DNA of 64,000 nucleotides from Adiantum capillus-veneris (GCA_014529385.2 CM043944.1:76021884-76085883); one strand, 5' to 3'; positions 23,939-36,482 are shown, counted from the stretch's first letter. The notes: generated from the sequence alone by a model not told the origin. Program-made: numbers and translations.

Positions 23939-26900
23939 GTCAAGCCCATGCAAAACAAAGACAAAAATGATGCAAAGGGGAAAACCAATGCTCAAAATTC
24001 TTCCCAAGTTACTTATAACAACAACAACAACAATCGGTCCAAGGAGAAGGGAGTTTACAAAGGCAAAAAACAACTCTCTCTTGAAGAGCTAGAAGCTTTT
24101 CACAAGGACCATAAGTGTTTCAAGTGTGGGGAGCAAGGACATGGCTATCGTTCTTGCCCCCCAAAAAAATGCTTGCAATGAGACTCGTAGGGCTTCCACA
24201 ATTGAAGCTCCAAAAGAGGATGCTCATTGCAAAAGGATCATCACTTTCCTATGCTTGTGGAAAGGTAAGAGAGCATGATGCCTTCATCTTGTTTGACCCT
24301 GGCTCTACTCACAACTTCACATCAACAGAGTTGGTCACCAAGTTGGGCATTTAAGCTTTTGAGATGGGAGATATGGTAACGACTGACAGAGCTTTCAAGG
24401 GATAGCAAGCCTCCGTTACTCCCTTGATTGGGAAGTTGAGGCTTCATGTCCAAATCTATGTCGACAATGAATACTTTTTCATCTCTCCTCTCCAACATGA
24501 GGATGCTATCCTAGGGGTGCCATGGTTTGATTGCATGGCTGCCAATATGAAGTTCCCTAAAAGGAGAATCTACTTCACCTACAGGGGAAAGAACATGTAT
24601 ATAGATGCTAGTGAGCGTGGTTGCACTATTCCACTTGTAAATCCTCCCGCTTTTGATAAATCAATGAGAAGAGCTCAATTTTTGCGTACATGATTTTTGT
24701 CAAAGAGTCTCTATCAAGTGTAAATGGTAGGAATCAAGAAGAGTTAGACTTGTTCAATTTTCTAAAAGGATTCCAAGATGTGTTCATCGATGATATCCCT
24801 ATGGACTTACCTCCAAAACTAGGGGATGATGACCGCTCCTTCCAGGAATCTCACCACCTAACAAGCCTCCTTATCGAGTCTCTCAAGCTCAACAAGAGGA
24901 GATCATGAGGCAAGTACAAGAATTGGTAGACAAAGGATGGTGAGGCCTAGCTCCTCTCCCTTTTGTCCTCCAGTCCTTTTAGTGCAAAAGAAAGATGGTA
25001 CATATCGTATGTGTGTGGACTATCGAGCACTAAACCATATCACTATCAAAAACAAATTTCCCATGCCTCAAGTAGAAGATCTATTTGATAAGCTACAAGG
25101 CTCTACCTACTTCATTAGGATTGACCTTAAAAGTGGCTATCATCAAATAAGGGTAGTGGATGAAGATATCCTAAAGACCGCATTTCGCATTACTATTGGT
25201 CTTTAAGAATATCTAGTCACGTCTTTTGGCTTGACTAATGCACCAGTTACGTTCAATCATCTAATGGAGAATTTTTTTAGACCTTACGGCAAGTTCACTG
25301 GAGTGTTCTTTGATGATATCATCATCTACTCCAAGTCTTTGGAGGAACATAAGCAACATCTCCAAGTGATTTTTCAAGCATTGAGAGAGAATAAGCTTTT
25401 TCTCAACCAAAAGAAAAGTGAATTTTTCCTTCAAGAGCTTCAATACCTAGGTCATATTATCTCTGAAAATGGTATCTGTACGGATCCATCGAAGTTAGAG
25501 GTAATAAAAGAATGGCCTAATCCAAGGAATCTACATGAGCTAAGAAGTTTTATTGGTATGTGCGCATACTATAGACGCTTCGTAGCAAAATTCTCTCAAG
25601 TAGCAGGACCACTACATGACTTAACTAAGAAGAACGCTAAGTATGTATGGACTGCTAAGGAGCAAAATACTTTTGATAAACTCAAAGAGAAACTTACTTC
25701 CCAACCAGTTCTCATCCTTCCAAATCTCTCAAAACCATTTGAGGTCCAATGTGATGCTTGTGGTGATTGCCTTGGCGCAGTTTTTCTTCAAGAAGGGCAT
25801 GCCATAGCATATGAGAGCCGAAGGCTCAATACGGATGAATGAATCTTGGGCATTCATGAAAAAGAGCTTTTAGCTATTCTACATGCCCTAGACACATGGA
25901 AGCAATACTTATTGGGGACTCCATTCATTCTACGAACTGACCAGCAAAGTCTCAAGTATTTCATGACGCAAACCAAGCTTTCTGACAAACAAATGAGGTG
26001 GCCAAATTTTCTTTTGCAATATAATTTTCATATTGCTCACGTTTCTGGTAAGCACAATCAAGTGGCTGATGTACTTTCACGACGATCAAAAGTTAATGCG
26101 GTCTCTATAGCTACTCATAATGATCTATCTTCTATGATAGATGAGTATGCTATTGACCCTGATTTTGGAGACATAATGTCAACCCTTGCTTTGGGGAAGA
26201 AAGAGGAACCATTCACCTTGCTCGATGGTTATCGTCTCCACGGCAATAGGCTATGTGTTACCCATTTCCTTCGTGAGAAAGTTATGTATGAATCCCATGC
26301 TCCTCCCTATGCGAGGCATAGAGGAATTCAACCTACTCTCCAAGGAGTAGAGACATATTACTATTGGCCTACCATGAAAGTGGACATACAAGAGTATGTT
26401 TTAAAAAATGTGTAGTATGCCAAAAGACCAAGTATGATAGAGGGAAGCAACGTGGATTACTCCAGCCATTGCCTATCCCAAATTCACCATGGGAGAGTAT
26501 ATCCATGGATTTTATCTTTGGATGACCCAAGTCTATCCATGGGAATACGGGAATATGGACAATAGATAGGTTTAGCAAGCAAGCACACTTCATCCCTGTC
26601 AAAAAGACTATTAAGGCACACCAAATGGAAACTCTCTTCATATCTCAAATTTTCAAACACCATGGATTACCAACATTCATTGTGTCAGATAGAGATCCTA
26701 GAATGATCAGTAACTTTTGGAAAGGTCTCTTTGAAAATCTGCGAACAAGATTGAATTTCTCTTCGGCCTATCACCCACAAACGGATGGCAAAAGTGAGAT
26801 AGCCAATCTTAAAATACTTGATCTCCTCAACACTTATGTTACATAAGTAGATCAACGCTCACAATGGAAAAAGTATTTACTTCTTTTAGAGTATGCCTAC

Positions 26901-27587
26901 AATAATATTGTACATACTTCTAAGGGAAAAGCACCTTTTGAAATTATTGAGGAAAGACCTAAAAGTCCCTTGCTACTCAAAGTACATGGGAAGATCTTCG
27001 TTGCTGATGAGTATAGCCATGACCTAGAAGAATCTTTTCAAAAGATTAAGGAGGCTATATCCATCTCTCAACAAAGTCAAAAAGCTGTTGTTGTTGACAA
27101 GCACAAAAGGGCCTTAACTTTCAAAGAAAATGATTGGTTCTTACTTAAGTTTCCTAAGGCTCGATCAAGGCAAATGACGAGCAAAAATCATACGGGCCAT
27201 CAAAAGTATTATGCTAAGCTAGCAAAAAGATACTATGGTCCTTTCCAAATCTTGAAGCCTATCAATGAGACGGCTTACCAACTCAAGTTGCCCAACCATT
27301 GGCTCATACATAATGCTTTTCATGTGAGCCTACGCAAGCCCTACAAAGGAGACCCACCAAGTGTACCGATTATTGAAGACCTTCCCAAATTTGAAGACCA
27401 AGAAGAGGTGCTACAACCCGAAGTTATTCTTTGGCATGAAGACAAGGTACTACGACATGGTAAGATTATTCAACGGTATCTTATTAAGTTCAAAAATTAT
27501 CCTTTTGAAGATGCTAGATGGATGCAAGGAATACAGCTTAAGGATAGTATGAACCTTGTCAATGCTTACAATGCTACATTAGAGTAA
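23939..27587 (+). pseudogene. Ty3/gypsy chromovirus-like Gag-Pol (element C)
   Basis: 5'-truncated in late Gag. It begins with an Asn-rich linker and a CCHC knuckle (CFKCGEQGHGYRSC, about 24117-24158). Next come a protease with LFDPGSTHNF (D-P-G in place of D-S-G), RT with DYRALNHITIKNKFPMPQ and VFFDDIIIYSKS, RNase H with TDQQSLKYFM and GKHNQVADVLSRR, integrase ([33 protein letters not shown]), and a chromodomain-like C-terminus (LIKFKNYPFEDARW) near 27480-27530. The chromodomain is why I call it a chromovirus; in such elements it binds chromatin marks and guides integration. It is broken by frame changes near 24190 and 24930 and by stops near 24354, 25204, 25842, 26413 and 26844. No 5' LTR is present. 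Confidence 0.9.
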
Positions 27588-27946
27588 GCAAATGTACAAA
27601 TTTCTTTTAAATGACCCATGCTTTTGTCTTATAAGACTACTTTTCTTTTTCATTGTGCACAAATTTAAATAGTATGCATGCTTAGAATCATGTTTGTGAT
27701 GACAACGTCTCTCAAACACCAAGTAGAATTTGTCACTCTACTTTGGGAGAATGAAATGGACTAAGGAGCAGACATGCTTGCGGTAGCTATATCTCCCAGG
27801 CACCAAATGGATTGGTCATCCATCTTGAAAAGATGTCGTAGGGTAAAAACGGATCCTCTACCCGCTCAGTAAGATCGACTAATGACTAAGGCTTTATCTC
27901 TTCTACCTCATAGTCGAGGACAACTATGATTTCAAGAGAGAGGTAA

Positions 27947-29340
27947 TGTCACAAAATCTAATATCTAACCAACCCAAATGATTTTCTCATACTAAATTGA
28001 TCACTTATATATGGGAGAATAAATGGGACCAAGGGTTAAGATATAGACATGTGCTTATAGATCTATCTCAACACGGGCCAATGGTAAAGGGGCCCAAATA
28101 AGAGATGTTCTATCAAAGAGAAAGTCTAACCAATGGAGCATAAAACCTTAGGGTTAGCTTCATTGAAGACCTCCAATAATTAGTGTAAAAGTCCTTTGAC
28201 CTTAGGTAAACTAGGACTGAGCTTGAGGTGGGAACCCGACACAACCTTAAGGTGCTTGAGGTGCTTGTCGTGCTTGATGACTAAGGTGCTTGAGGTGCCT
28301 GATGACTGAGATGCTTGAGGTGCTTGATGATTGAGATGCTTGAGGTGCATGTTATGCTCAAGATGCTAGGGCTGTATTTGAGGTGAGAACCCAGCCCAAG
28401 CTTGAGGGGCTTAAGGGCCAAGCTTGTGGTGAGAACTAGGCCCAAGGTTGAGGGGCTTGAGGTGGCACAAAAGTCAAATCTATCCCTACAAGGAGGGGAC
28501 GAGCCCTACAAGAGGTGGGATGAGAGAGAACACACACACACACTCACACAAGGCATGCTTGGTACAAAGAAAGCAAAGGGGACAATTGTCAAGTTCCTCC
28601 TCATGTTGCCCTCATGGTGTGCCTGAAGCCTATTGGTTGGCCACCCAAGGGGTCCAATGATAAATTAGAAGATTTAATTAATTGTTTTTACATTTATCAA
28701 GTCCTTTCTCTCAAACAAGAAAGGGGGACACTTGTCCCAAGGCTACCTCTGTTACTTGATTTATCTCCTGCTTGTGATTGGCTAGGCTAGGAGGGGTCCA
28801 ATGAGCTTCAAGCATGAGCTACAAGGGGGGTTGACCAAAGCAAGTAGGGGGACTTCTTAGGGGGTATACTCTCCCACACACACTCACACACACTCTCATT
28901 ATGCATTGTGCAAAGTGCAATAGCTCCCTCTCCTTCTCCAAGCAAGTAGAGTTTGAGAGCCTACACCAACACTCTTGGCTATGGAGTGCAAATCCAACCA
29001 AGAGCCATGCTTCAATGCTTAAGCTTGCCATCTTCTCCATCTTTATTACTATTCTAGGAAGAAGAGTGATGATATGTAAGGAAATAATTCTTTCTCTTAT
29101 GAAATGTTTGTTCTTCCTCTTCCGTACCCTCATTCCCTGCTAGCTCTCTCCACCTCCGAAGGTGTTTGAGGTCTTGGGACGACTAAGGCTTGGAATAGTT
29201 AATGGTTTCCTCAAATTTTATGTTATTCTTGTGATGCATGAAGCTTTCCATCTTCATTGCATCATCTAGGTCACAAGGAACACAAAGATTTTATTACAAC
29301 AAGTCTCTCTTGATGGGAGAAAGCATAATACAAATTCCTA
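27947..29340 (+). repeat. Probable 3' LTR of element C
   Basis: A purine tract, AAGAGAGAGGTAA, precedes TGTCACAAAATC, a plausible LTR start 360 bases after the Pol stop. No gene is visible within. It contains a short minisatellite at 28247-28371 and CA-rich patches near 28530 and 28875. The 3' end cannot be set because the 5' LTR is missing; 29340 is a rough limit. Confidence 0.45.
28247..28371. repeat. Short degenerate minisatellite, TTGAGGTGCTTGATGA type
   Basis: About four to five imperfect units of 25-28 bp combining GCTTGAGGTGC and TGATGACTGAGATGC. It lies in the element C LTR. Confidence 0.75.
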
Positions 29341-29591
29341 TTGGAGGGGGACCGGCTCCACATAAATCCGATCCTCAACGTTGTCATGTTCTCTAAATTT
29401 TCTCTCTTGCAAAAGTATTGTTCATGTCAAGTTAACCAAATGCTATGTTTATGTTGCTACCATAAATTATGTTTACCCCCTATGCTCACAAAGGAATTTC
29501 AAAAAAGTACTCTCTCTAATTTTCGCTACTCTCAAGTTAATAGGCCAATTCCATTACATGTTTACTATCCAACTTGCATCCTGAACATCTG
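29341..29591. other. No recognisable gene
   Basis: A 250-bp stretch between the presumed C LTR and the primer-site-like sequence at 29592. If that primer site is real, this would be the start of the body of an E-type element read leftward, but I see no coding there. Confidence 0.4.
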
Positions 29592-29606
29592 TTGAACCTG
29601 ATACCA
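29592..29606 (-). other. Primer-binding-site-like sequence, initiator tRNA-Met type
   Basis: On the minus strand TGGTATCAGGTTCAA begins with nine bases identical to the usual TGGTATCAGAGC primer site. It lies two bases beyond an LTR-like CA end. Confidence 0.5.
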
Positions 29607-29608
29607 CG

Positions 29609-30573
29609 TGCTTGTATCTCAACGACTATCGACAAGAACCCCCTGTTGGCGGATATGCCACGGCGGACGTCAGCACAGCGAGAACTCACCTAACAAGAAT
29701 TGTCATCTAAGGACAAAGTTTGACCCACAGGCGCGTGAAAGCAAGAATAGGGTGTCAACCTACACTCGACCGACTATTGACTACTTCCTGCATAGGTCTC
29801 TACCCAATGTCTAAGTTACAGCCTACTATTGTGCATAGGATGAGATTTCCTACAACGCTTCCATGAGCCAAATACCCATTAGACGTTCTCAAAATGCTAC
29901 GAAACTTGAGGGATATCCTATTAACACCAATAGGCCACTCTCCCTAAGGTCCGTGACCCAAAACCCTACCCATAAACACCCAGTGCAGAATCATGTAGGA
30001 TGTCTAACAGGTTTTTGCAGGTCGACATTTCTGAAAACTAAGGTGCCTAATGTGTAGCTCTACTCAATATGAACGCGTGGATATGCTGAAATGCGAAAAC
30101 AGACACCATTTGCTTACCAAATCCCTAGAAATAGCTCGCTGGTTAATCTCGTGAAGCCGAGCCGTACATGCGCAGTGTGGGTATTGGCGCGTAGCTCTCT
30201 CTGGGGGCAATACGCTTCACTTTTTTGTACTCGATTCCGACCACCAGTGTGCACGTAGCATCAAGATAAGCGCTCACTCTCTCTCGTACACAGAATACGC
30301 TTCTCACAGACACTTCATCCAATGAACAAAGGGGGGGGGGGGGGGGGGGTTATTTATTAATGTTAGAATTTGGTATATATACTTTCCAAATACAAAACCT
30401 CATGTTCCAAAGTTAAATCCTACTTAGTCTAATGGCAAAAATAATGTACAAGCCCCAAGTATTTACAAGTGAAATTACGAGTTTTCTTAATCAGGAAATG
30501 ACTACATAGGATTTCCTTCTTTTATCATTTTGTCAGTCTTCAGCTGAGTGTGGCCTCCCGTCTTCAGCTAACA
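29609..30573 (-). repeat. LTR of element E (about 965 bp)
   Basis: Starts on the minus strand with TGTTAGCTGAAGACGGGAGG directly after a polypurine tract (30574-30588) and ends GATACAAGCA next to a primer-site-like sequence. A TATATA box is readable on the minus strand near 30370-30382. It contains a run of 19 G (30331-30349). No coding frame is convincing. Confidence 0.6.
30331..30349. repeat. G19 homopolymer
   Basis: Nineteen consecutive G on the plus strand, within the E LTR shortly after its TATA box. Its exact length may be affected by sequencing. Confidence 0.9.
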
Positions 30574-30588
30574 CTCCCCCCCTCCTAG
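30574..30588 (-). other. Polypurine tract of element E
   Basis: Minus-strand CTAGGAGGGGGGGAG immediately before TGTTAGC, 38 bases after the stop codon of the E reading frame. The upstream sequence GTCGGGGACGAC resembles the tails of the family B elements. Confidence 0.7.
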
Positions 30589-30625
30589 CTCATGTCGTCC
30601 CCGACATGACAGTAGAGTCGCTGCT

Positions 30626-33600
30626 TCAGTCGAGAATGTCGCGCATCTTCAAAACGGACTCATATCGTGCATGCTGGGCCACTAATGTTGGGCTGAATAT
30701 ATCTGTGTCGATGGTGAAGAAGCCGTTGTAGAAGGCTTCTTCAAAGGCTTGGAGATGGTAGGAGGGCAGGAACATTATTCTTTGGTAGAGGGCATGTATC
30801 ACCTCATGTGAAGTTTGAGCAGACAGGTCATAAGCACATCTATAAGTGTCTTGGAAGAAGAATATGTTGTTTGTTGCTTGTCCAGGTTAGAAGACCTCAA
30901 AGAATGTCAGAAGTGTTTTACATATCTTTATAAGCATAATGCAAGAGAGGTCAGGCAAACCAGTGAACAATTTAATGGCGCCCGTTAGGGTTTTCACGAT
31001 GTATTGCTCACTCATTCTCTCTCTTGCCTTCAAGCCTGGCAGCGTGGGGTGGCTTCTCTTCAGCAGTTCATGTTCCTTCCATGTCCGCATCCTTGGTAGA
31101 GGGCAAAAGCTAAGGTATCGTCTAATCATTTTAGGGACCTTTACCAAATGTACTAAATACTGTGGGTATTTAGTGATCCATGCCTTCCTCCATTTTGGTT
31201 GAGAGTCCACAATGAGCTTAACACCTTCTGGTTTGGTGATGTCTTCATGGTACAGCGGCACTATAGGCTCCTCTTTAATCCTCTTGTTGAGTGTAGTAGC
31301 CCCGTATTTTAGAAGAGGATAGGGGAGAGAGGGTTGTAGCCATTCATGTCAAACGACATTTGCATCTAATCTCTGAGTGGTCATGGAATTCAATACCCTC
31401 TGCTCCCATAGCATTGCTTCTTTTGCGGTGTCTTTTATGGCTACTTCTATTGCTTTCTATAGATTGTCTTCTTCTTCTTGTGTCAGATCTCGGGGCTCTT
31501 GTAAGGGTCCCACAGGAATGTCCTCTTGTATTGTTGTGTCCATCGGATCTGACACATTCTCTATATCAGTTCCTTCCATAGCAACCGGCCCATGACTTTG
31601 TTGAGGTTCTTCACTTGGTTGGCTCTTAAGTTTGTCCAACTGCTTCTGTAAGTCGTCTTTTGCTAACTGAGCTTGTTTTGTCACAGCTACTAATAGGTCA
31701 TTAAGTTTTGCATTGACTCTATCACCTTTCTCTAGCTTCTGCCTTACCTCATCATTCTCTGTCTGCAACGTCTTTATGTCATCTTCTTGTCTTTTTTGAA
31801 GCCTATCCAATTCCCCTTTCAATGATTTGTTATCATCTTCTAACCTGGCTTGTACCACCATTGACCCCTCTGCTAGCATTACTCTCTGCCTCTTTTCAAG
31901 CGTCAACTCTTTTTGAAGTTCTATCATTTGTTCTTCAAACACGTATTTATCTTGGCTAGTACTAGTTGTAGTTGCAGCTCTTGCTCTCCCCAGAGACGCT
32001 CTCAATCTCTGAATCGTTTGATCTTCCACTTTGATTTGATCCTTTAGTTCGATCACCTCATCTTGGCTAGCCTCATGTGATATTTCAGCTTCGTCTTTGG
32101 CCTCCCTCAAGCTCTCAACCTCTTTTGACTCTTTGGCCATCTCTAGGGTGAGCCCATCCCTTTCCTTTTCGGCTTCAGTCAAAGCATTGCTGATTTTTTT
32201 GTACTCTTCTTCGAAGTTCATTAGCTTTTGAGTGGTTTCTCGGTTTTGACTTTCTAACTCTTGACATTTCTTTAGTGCTGCTTCTAGTTCAGCTTGCAGC
32301 TGTGCTTAGCTATGCATTTTCTCTTGAATTTGCTTCTGAAGTGTTTCCACTTCAGCTTTCACCTTTACTTCACTCAACTTCCGCCCTTCATACTCAATCT
32401 CTTTGGCCACTGATCTGTCTCTTAATCCTTGCAGCCTCTGCATCACTTTTTCCCAATCTTAGGCTTGTGGTTGCAAATCCATTGTATCTGTTGAAATCTC
32501 CTTTAGCTCCACCAAACAAGGGCTCAATGTGTATTCTTCTGGTTTAGGGGTTGATAGTTGAAAAGCTGTATGAGCTGCCTCTTCTCAGGTTTATCCAGTA
32601 GCTAGTAGATCCAAGAATATTCTATAGTTTTTTGCTTCCGGATCTTGCTTCTCAGGCTTTGGTTCAAACTCTTCCTTCTGCTCTTTCTCTTTGTCCTCTT
32701 CTTTCTTGGAGTCTTGTGGCTTCTTAGATTTAATCAACTCCTCAGTCTGTAGAGGTTGAGGAGGACTAAGAGGAGGTGGTGATGGTGGAGGACTGGACTC
32801 ACGGCTTGATGGTGGGGTTGATTGCTTCTTTTTGAAGTCCCGATTAGCCTTTGTTATCCTCTCTCGCTCTACACTTTCCTGCTCTTCTAACAACTGCCAC
32901 CTCACATCATCAACTTCTTCTTTGGTAAAAGGTATAATTGGAATATTCTCGGCCGTTGCATCTAGGATCTCGAAATTCTTTATATAATCTTTGAAGCGAT
33001 CCCTATGAGTCCTTTGAGAATATCCAAACATGGCCTCAAGTGAGGGCTTCCATAATTTTCTTAGATCTCCTTTAAGCATTCTTTCGGCTCTAAAACTCTC
33101 CATCAGCCTCTCTAGCCGAGCAGCCTTCTGGGATTTAGTCTCTTTTGTTGGCATCTGAATGGTAGCTTTCTTTCCTTTCTTTGGCTGAGGTGGCTCTTCC
33201 TCTACTATCTCTAACCTTCTTTTCAGTCTGGTGGCCACCCTGGGAGCTGTAGGTTGCTCCTCTTTCTTGTATTTTGTCAGCTTCAACCACTCATTCTCTG
33301 ATGGAGGAAGAGGCCACTAGCCTTTAGCATTTAGAGATTCATATACTACCTTGGTGAGCATCTCCCCTACTGCAATATATGTGGGATTCTTGGTTCCCAT
33401 CGTCACAATGTGGTACTGCAGGTATGCCGCATAATCTATCTCTCTTGGGCAGCTTGTCTTCATTGCCCATGTGAATGTTGTTCCAATTGCTGCAAGTGGT
33501 AGAGTGTACTTTTGAAGCCTCTTGGTGCAGATATGGAAATATTGGTTGTATAGTTGGCACATGGTTGCCACCATTGAATCCGCAATATCCTCGAAGGTGT

Positions 33601-34105
33601 AGTTCTTCTTGGTTCCCTTGTATACCTTCACCTCCTCTCGCCTCTTGTTGACACTGTCTCCTGTATTAGAGAGGTTCAAGGCACTTGCAACCACCTCTGG
33701 CGTGATTATAATCACTCTGTCCTTTCCTTTTAGATCTGTCGCCTTGGCTATGCCATTCTCCTTTATTATTGTGACAAATTCCTAGACTCTTTGAATGTCA
33801 ATTCCTACTGGCAAAGCCTCAAAGTAATTGTGTAAGTCTAAATTTTCCAAGATAGACACTATCTCTGGCCTTCTCGTGAACTCATTGAGTTCCTGTGGTA
33901 TCATTGGCAGCTCTATGGCATTGCCCTCTAGGTCTTTGAACATGCCTTGGTATATTCTGAGGTCGTTTTCTTCAAGTAAGTTGCTTTGTACCCAACTGGT
34001 AGTGGGCTTTATGGTTCTTGTTGGTATTATAAATGGCTCCACCTCATCCAGGTAATCCTTGTTGGTCATTCTTTTCTTCTTTGCCGGTGACTTAGCGGCT
34101 GCCAT
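30626..34105 (-). pseudogene. Element E single ORF (about 1,159 codons), no pol domains
   Basis: One continuous minus-strand frame runs from ATG at 34105 (context GGATCCATGGC) to TGA at 30626. It is broken by nine in-frame stops (including 33782, 33317, 32591, 31457 and 30887) but by no frameshift that I can find. From the N-terminus: a Lys-rich start; a globular region with MPTKETKSQKAARLERLM further on and IIITPEVVASALNLSNTGDS earlier; a Pro/Ser and Lys/Glu-rich linker (PPSPPPLSPPQPL); a coiled coil of about 350 residues (32450-31500); and a C-terminal region with YHEDITKPEGVKLIVD. No RT, protease, integrase or CCHC knuckle is seen. I do not recognise the protein. Placed directly before a polypurine tract and LTR, it is best read as the only gene of a non-autonomous LTR element; a Gag-like role is possible but unproved. 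Confidence 0.7.
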
Positions 34106-34149
34106 GGATCCTGTTGCACTCAGTAGTCCAAAGTTCGTGTTTTGTTTTT

Positions 34150-36482
34150 TTACAGATTAGCTGATAAACTAAGTTTTAACTATCCAATTGACTTGAAAAT
34201 TGAAACATGAGCTCAAGAGGGACTAAGGATGCCCTGAAGTGAAAATAATAGGATTTGTGCTACAAAATAAGCCTCAATACATCCTACACGTAGTATGTGT
34301 TTTTGCTCAAAATTGCATGAAACATGTCAGTATGATAGGGCATATAGCCTGTGGACCATCATCATGGTCTTAGATTTGAATTTGGATAAGTTTTGAGGAT
34401 AGGAAGACCATTTCTGGTGTTTCAGAGTCTGAAAAGTCTATCTATGGAGCTATGAGGCCAAAAAATGATCTGTTTGGCTTTAAACGTGGTGGGGGGGCTT
34501 GCATGAATGTGATAAAGATGTATGAAGATCAAAAAATCCACCTGGAGGTCATTTCAAGTTTGAAGACATACTACGCGTAGTATGTCTTTTTCATGATTTT
34601 GAAGATGTGACCTCACAGTTAGCTTTGACATGTTATGAAGAGTGTGTGGTTCAAGTTTCACTTGATTTGGGTCATTTCTGATAGGTCTATGACCATTTCT
34701 TGCCTCTATGCTCTAACTTTGCATTTTTTGATGCAGAAGAGGTCAGACTTGGTCCAAATAGAGTGAAACTTGAGGAATAAGATGTAAATGACATGTAGAG
34801 GCTATGTGTATGGCTGAATGGTGAGTTGGGTGCCCAAAAGTGGCCTTGAGACATCCTACGCGTAGGATGTCTCCTATACATTTTTTAGGAGCAAGTCCTA
34901 CTACTATGTGCATATGACCTCCCTAAGTCCCCTTTGTGCCTTATTTCAAATAAAAAATCAAATGGTTAGTTAGAAACTCCCTTTTTGGCTTTCAGAGCCT
35001 CAGAGGCAATTTGTGACTCTTGGAGCGCTTTTCCACGATGAAATTCCTTGATGATGACTAGCATAGCTTCATGAACCCTTGGGGAACCTTGCCATGTGGT
35101 TCTTGTTGGCTTTGGCTTCACCTCAGCTTCATTTGGAAATTTGTCGCTCTAGAAGCGCCCATGATTGCGTTTGCATGCCCCCAATGATTTGTAGTGGTCT
35201 ACCACCATAGGACTTGGTTGTTGAAGGCCTTGATAAGCCACCCGTGCAGTTTGGTGGCAAACGGACGTCTCACTTGGCTGTGAGAGCCAAGTGATGCTTT
35301 GCGTTTTCGATGCCGTTTCTTGCTTAGGTCTGCTTTGGGTCGCCTTATGGCCATGTGGCCTATGTAGCCTTGTAGAGCTCATCGAGAAGCTCCTACCCAT
35401 GAGTTTTGGTATCATTTTTGCCACTTTTACTGGATTTTCCTCTTTGTGGCCTCTTGCAGGGCTTGAGGTGCCAAGGTTTTCTCCGTTGCTATCTTACCTC
35501 CTTTGAGCCTCCAAGATTGGTCTCTTTGGCTAGGGTAAACCCCCTATGATGTCTTGTTGGTATTGGGTTAGCCGTTAGGTGGCTACCTATGCTCACAGGC
35601 CTCTACCCTGCAAACCCCGTTAAAGTTATATGCTAGTCTTGGCGACAAAACATGAAATATACCCGAAGAGCATAAGGTGCTAAGCCTATTTCTCATATCT
35701 GGTGGCTTTCCGGTGCCTGTGTACAGCGTATCAGCTGTTGGAAGTCCTATGCGCTCTAGGTGGCTAGAGCTCTCTCTCACAAGTGAAATAGTAGAAATGA
35801 GCTCTAAGTGGAGTGAACAAATCTTATGATGGGGGTCCCCGAACCATTTTTCATGAAATTTGACATGTGCTCCTAACATTTTGTGAAACGCGGTTTAGAC
35901 TCGAAAAGTTACCCATTTGGACTCAGTTTCCCCAGTTTTCTGAGAATTTTGACGATTCGGTCAAAATCGATCAAAATCTGGCCACAATACGCCTCCTGCT
36001 TCATTCTCATAATTGCACCCACACTGTACCCTAGGTTGTCTTATAGTCACTGATCATCCCCATCTTTTTTGTTTTCCATTACGTTCGCATTTCACTTGCT
36101 TTTTGTTTTTTTGAACTTTTTTTGCCATTAATTAGTAAAATTAAAAGGAAAATAGCAAAGTCAACCCGAAAAAACCCCAAAAATCAAAATAAATCAAAAA
36201 ATTCACCCTGACACACTATGTAAACTCACATGTAATTTTTATGGCCGGATTTCTTCGTTTTACCAATATTTTGCCCGAAAATTGACTATTTTTACATATA
36301 TACACACACCTATAGGCCTCAATTTGGCGTTTGGCCTCATATATCTGTAGATTAATGTTTTATAATGGCATATGTACTTAGGTTAGTCTAGAAAATTTAC
36401 AATCAAACGTAAATCCCTTAAAAATAGTCAAAACATTCCCTTTTTGCTGCTTTTTACGGTCATCGGGTTCGCATTGAGAATG
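34150..36482 (-). repeat. Probable 3' LTR of gypsy family B copy 1
   Basis: Lies downstream (minus strand) of the B1 polypurine tract and contains no gene that I can support. It carries three 20-bp palindromes (34279-34870) of the same design as those in the B2 LTR. The LTR start is not sharp: CATTCTCAATGCG follows the purine run. The 3' boundary with element E (ATG at 34105) is also unresolved, so coordinates are approximate. Confidence 0.5.
34279..34870. repeat. Three 20-bp palindromes, ACAT-N4-CGCG-N4'-ATGT type
   Basis: The copies are ACATCCTACACGTAGTATGT (34279-34298, imperfect), ACATACTACGCGTAGTATGT (34566-34585, perfect) and ACATCCTACGCGTAGGATGT (34851-34870, perfect). Spacing is 287 and 285 bp. 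The first looks like the left arm of the third joined to the right arm of the second. Ends and core match the B2 palindromes while the arms differ. Confidence 0.9.

Noticed and set aside
28402-29143. Short ORFs in the element C LTR region.
   Set aside because: No domain, no conserved partner, and CA/GT-rich composition.
29592-29606. tRNA gene piece.
   Set aside because: Only 15 bases match the tRNA 3' end complement; no cloverleaf is present. It is better read as a primer site. I found no tRNA or rRNA gene in the window.
31457-32221. Host myosin-like or kinesin-like coiled-coil gene.
   Set aside because: The coiled coil is in one continuous frame with regions on both sides and ends beside a polypurine tract and LTR; a retroelement gene explains it better.
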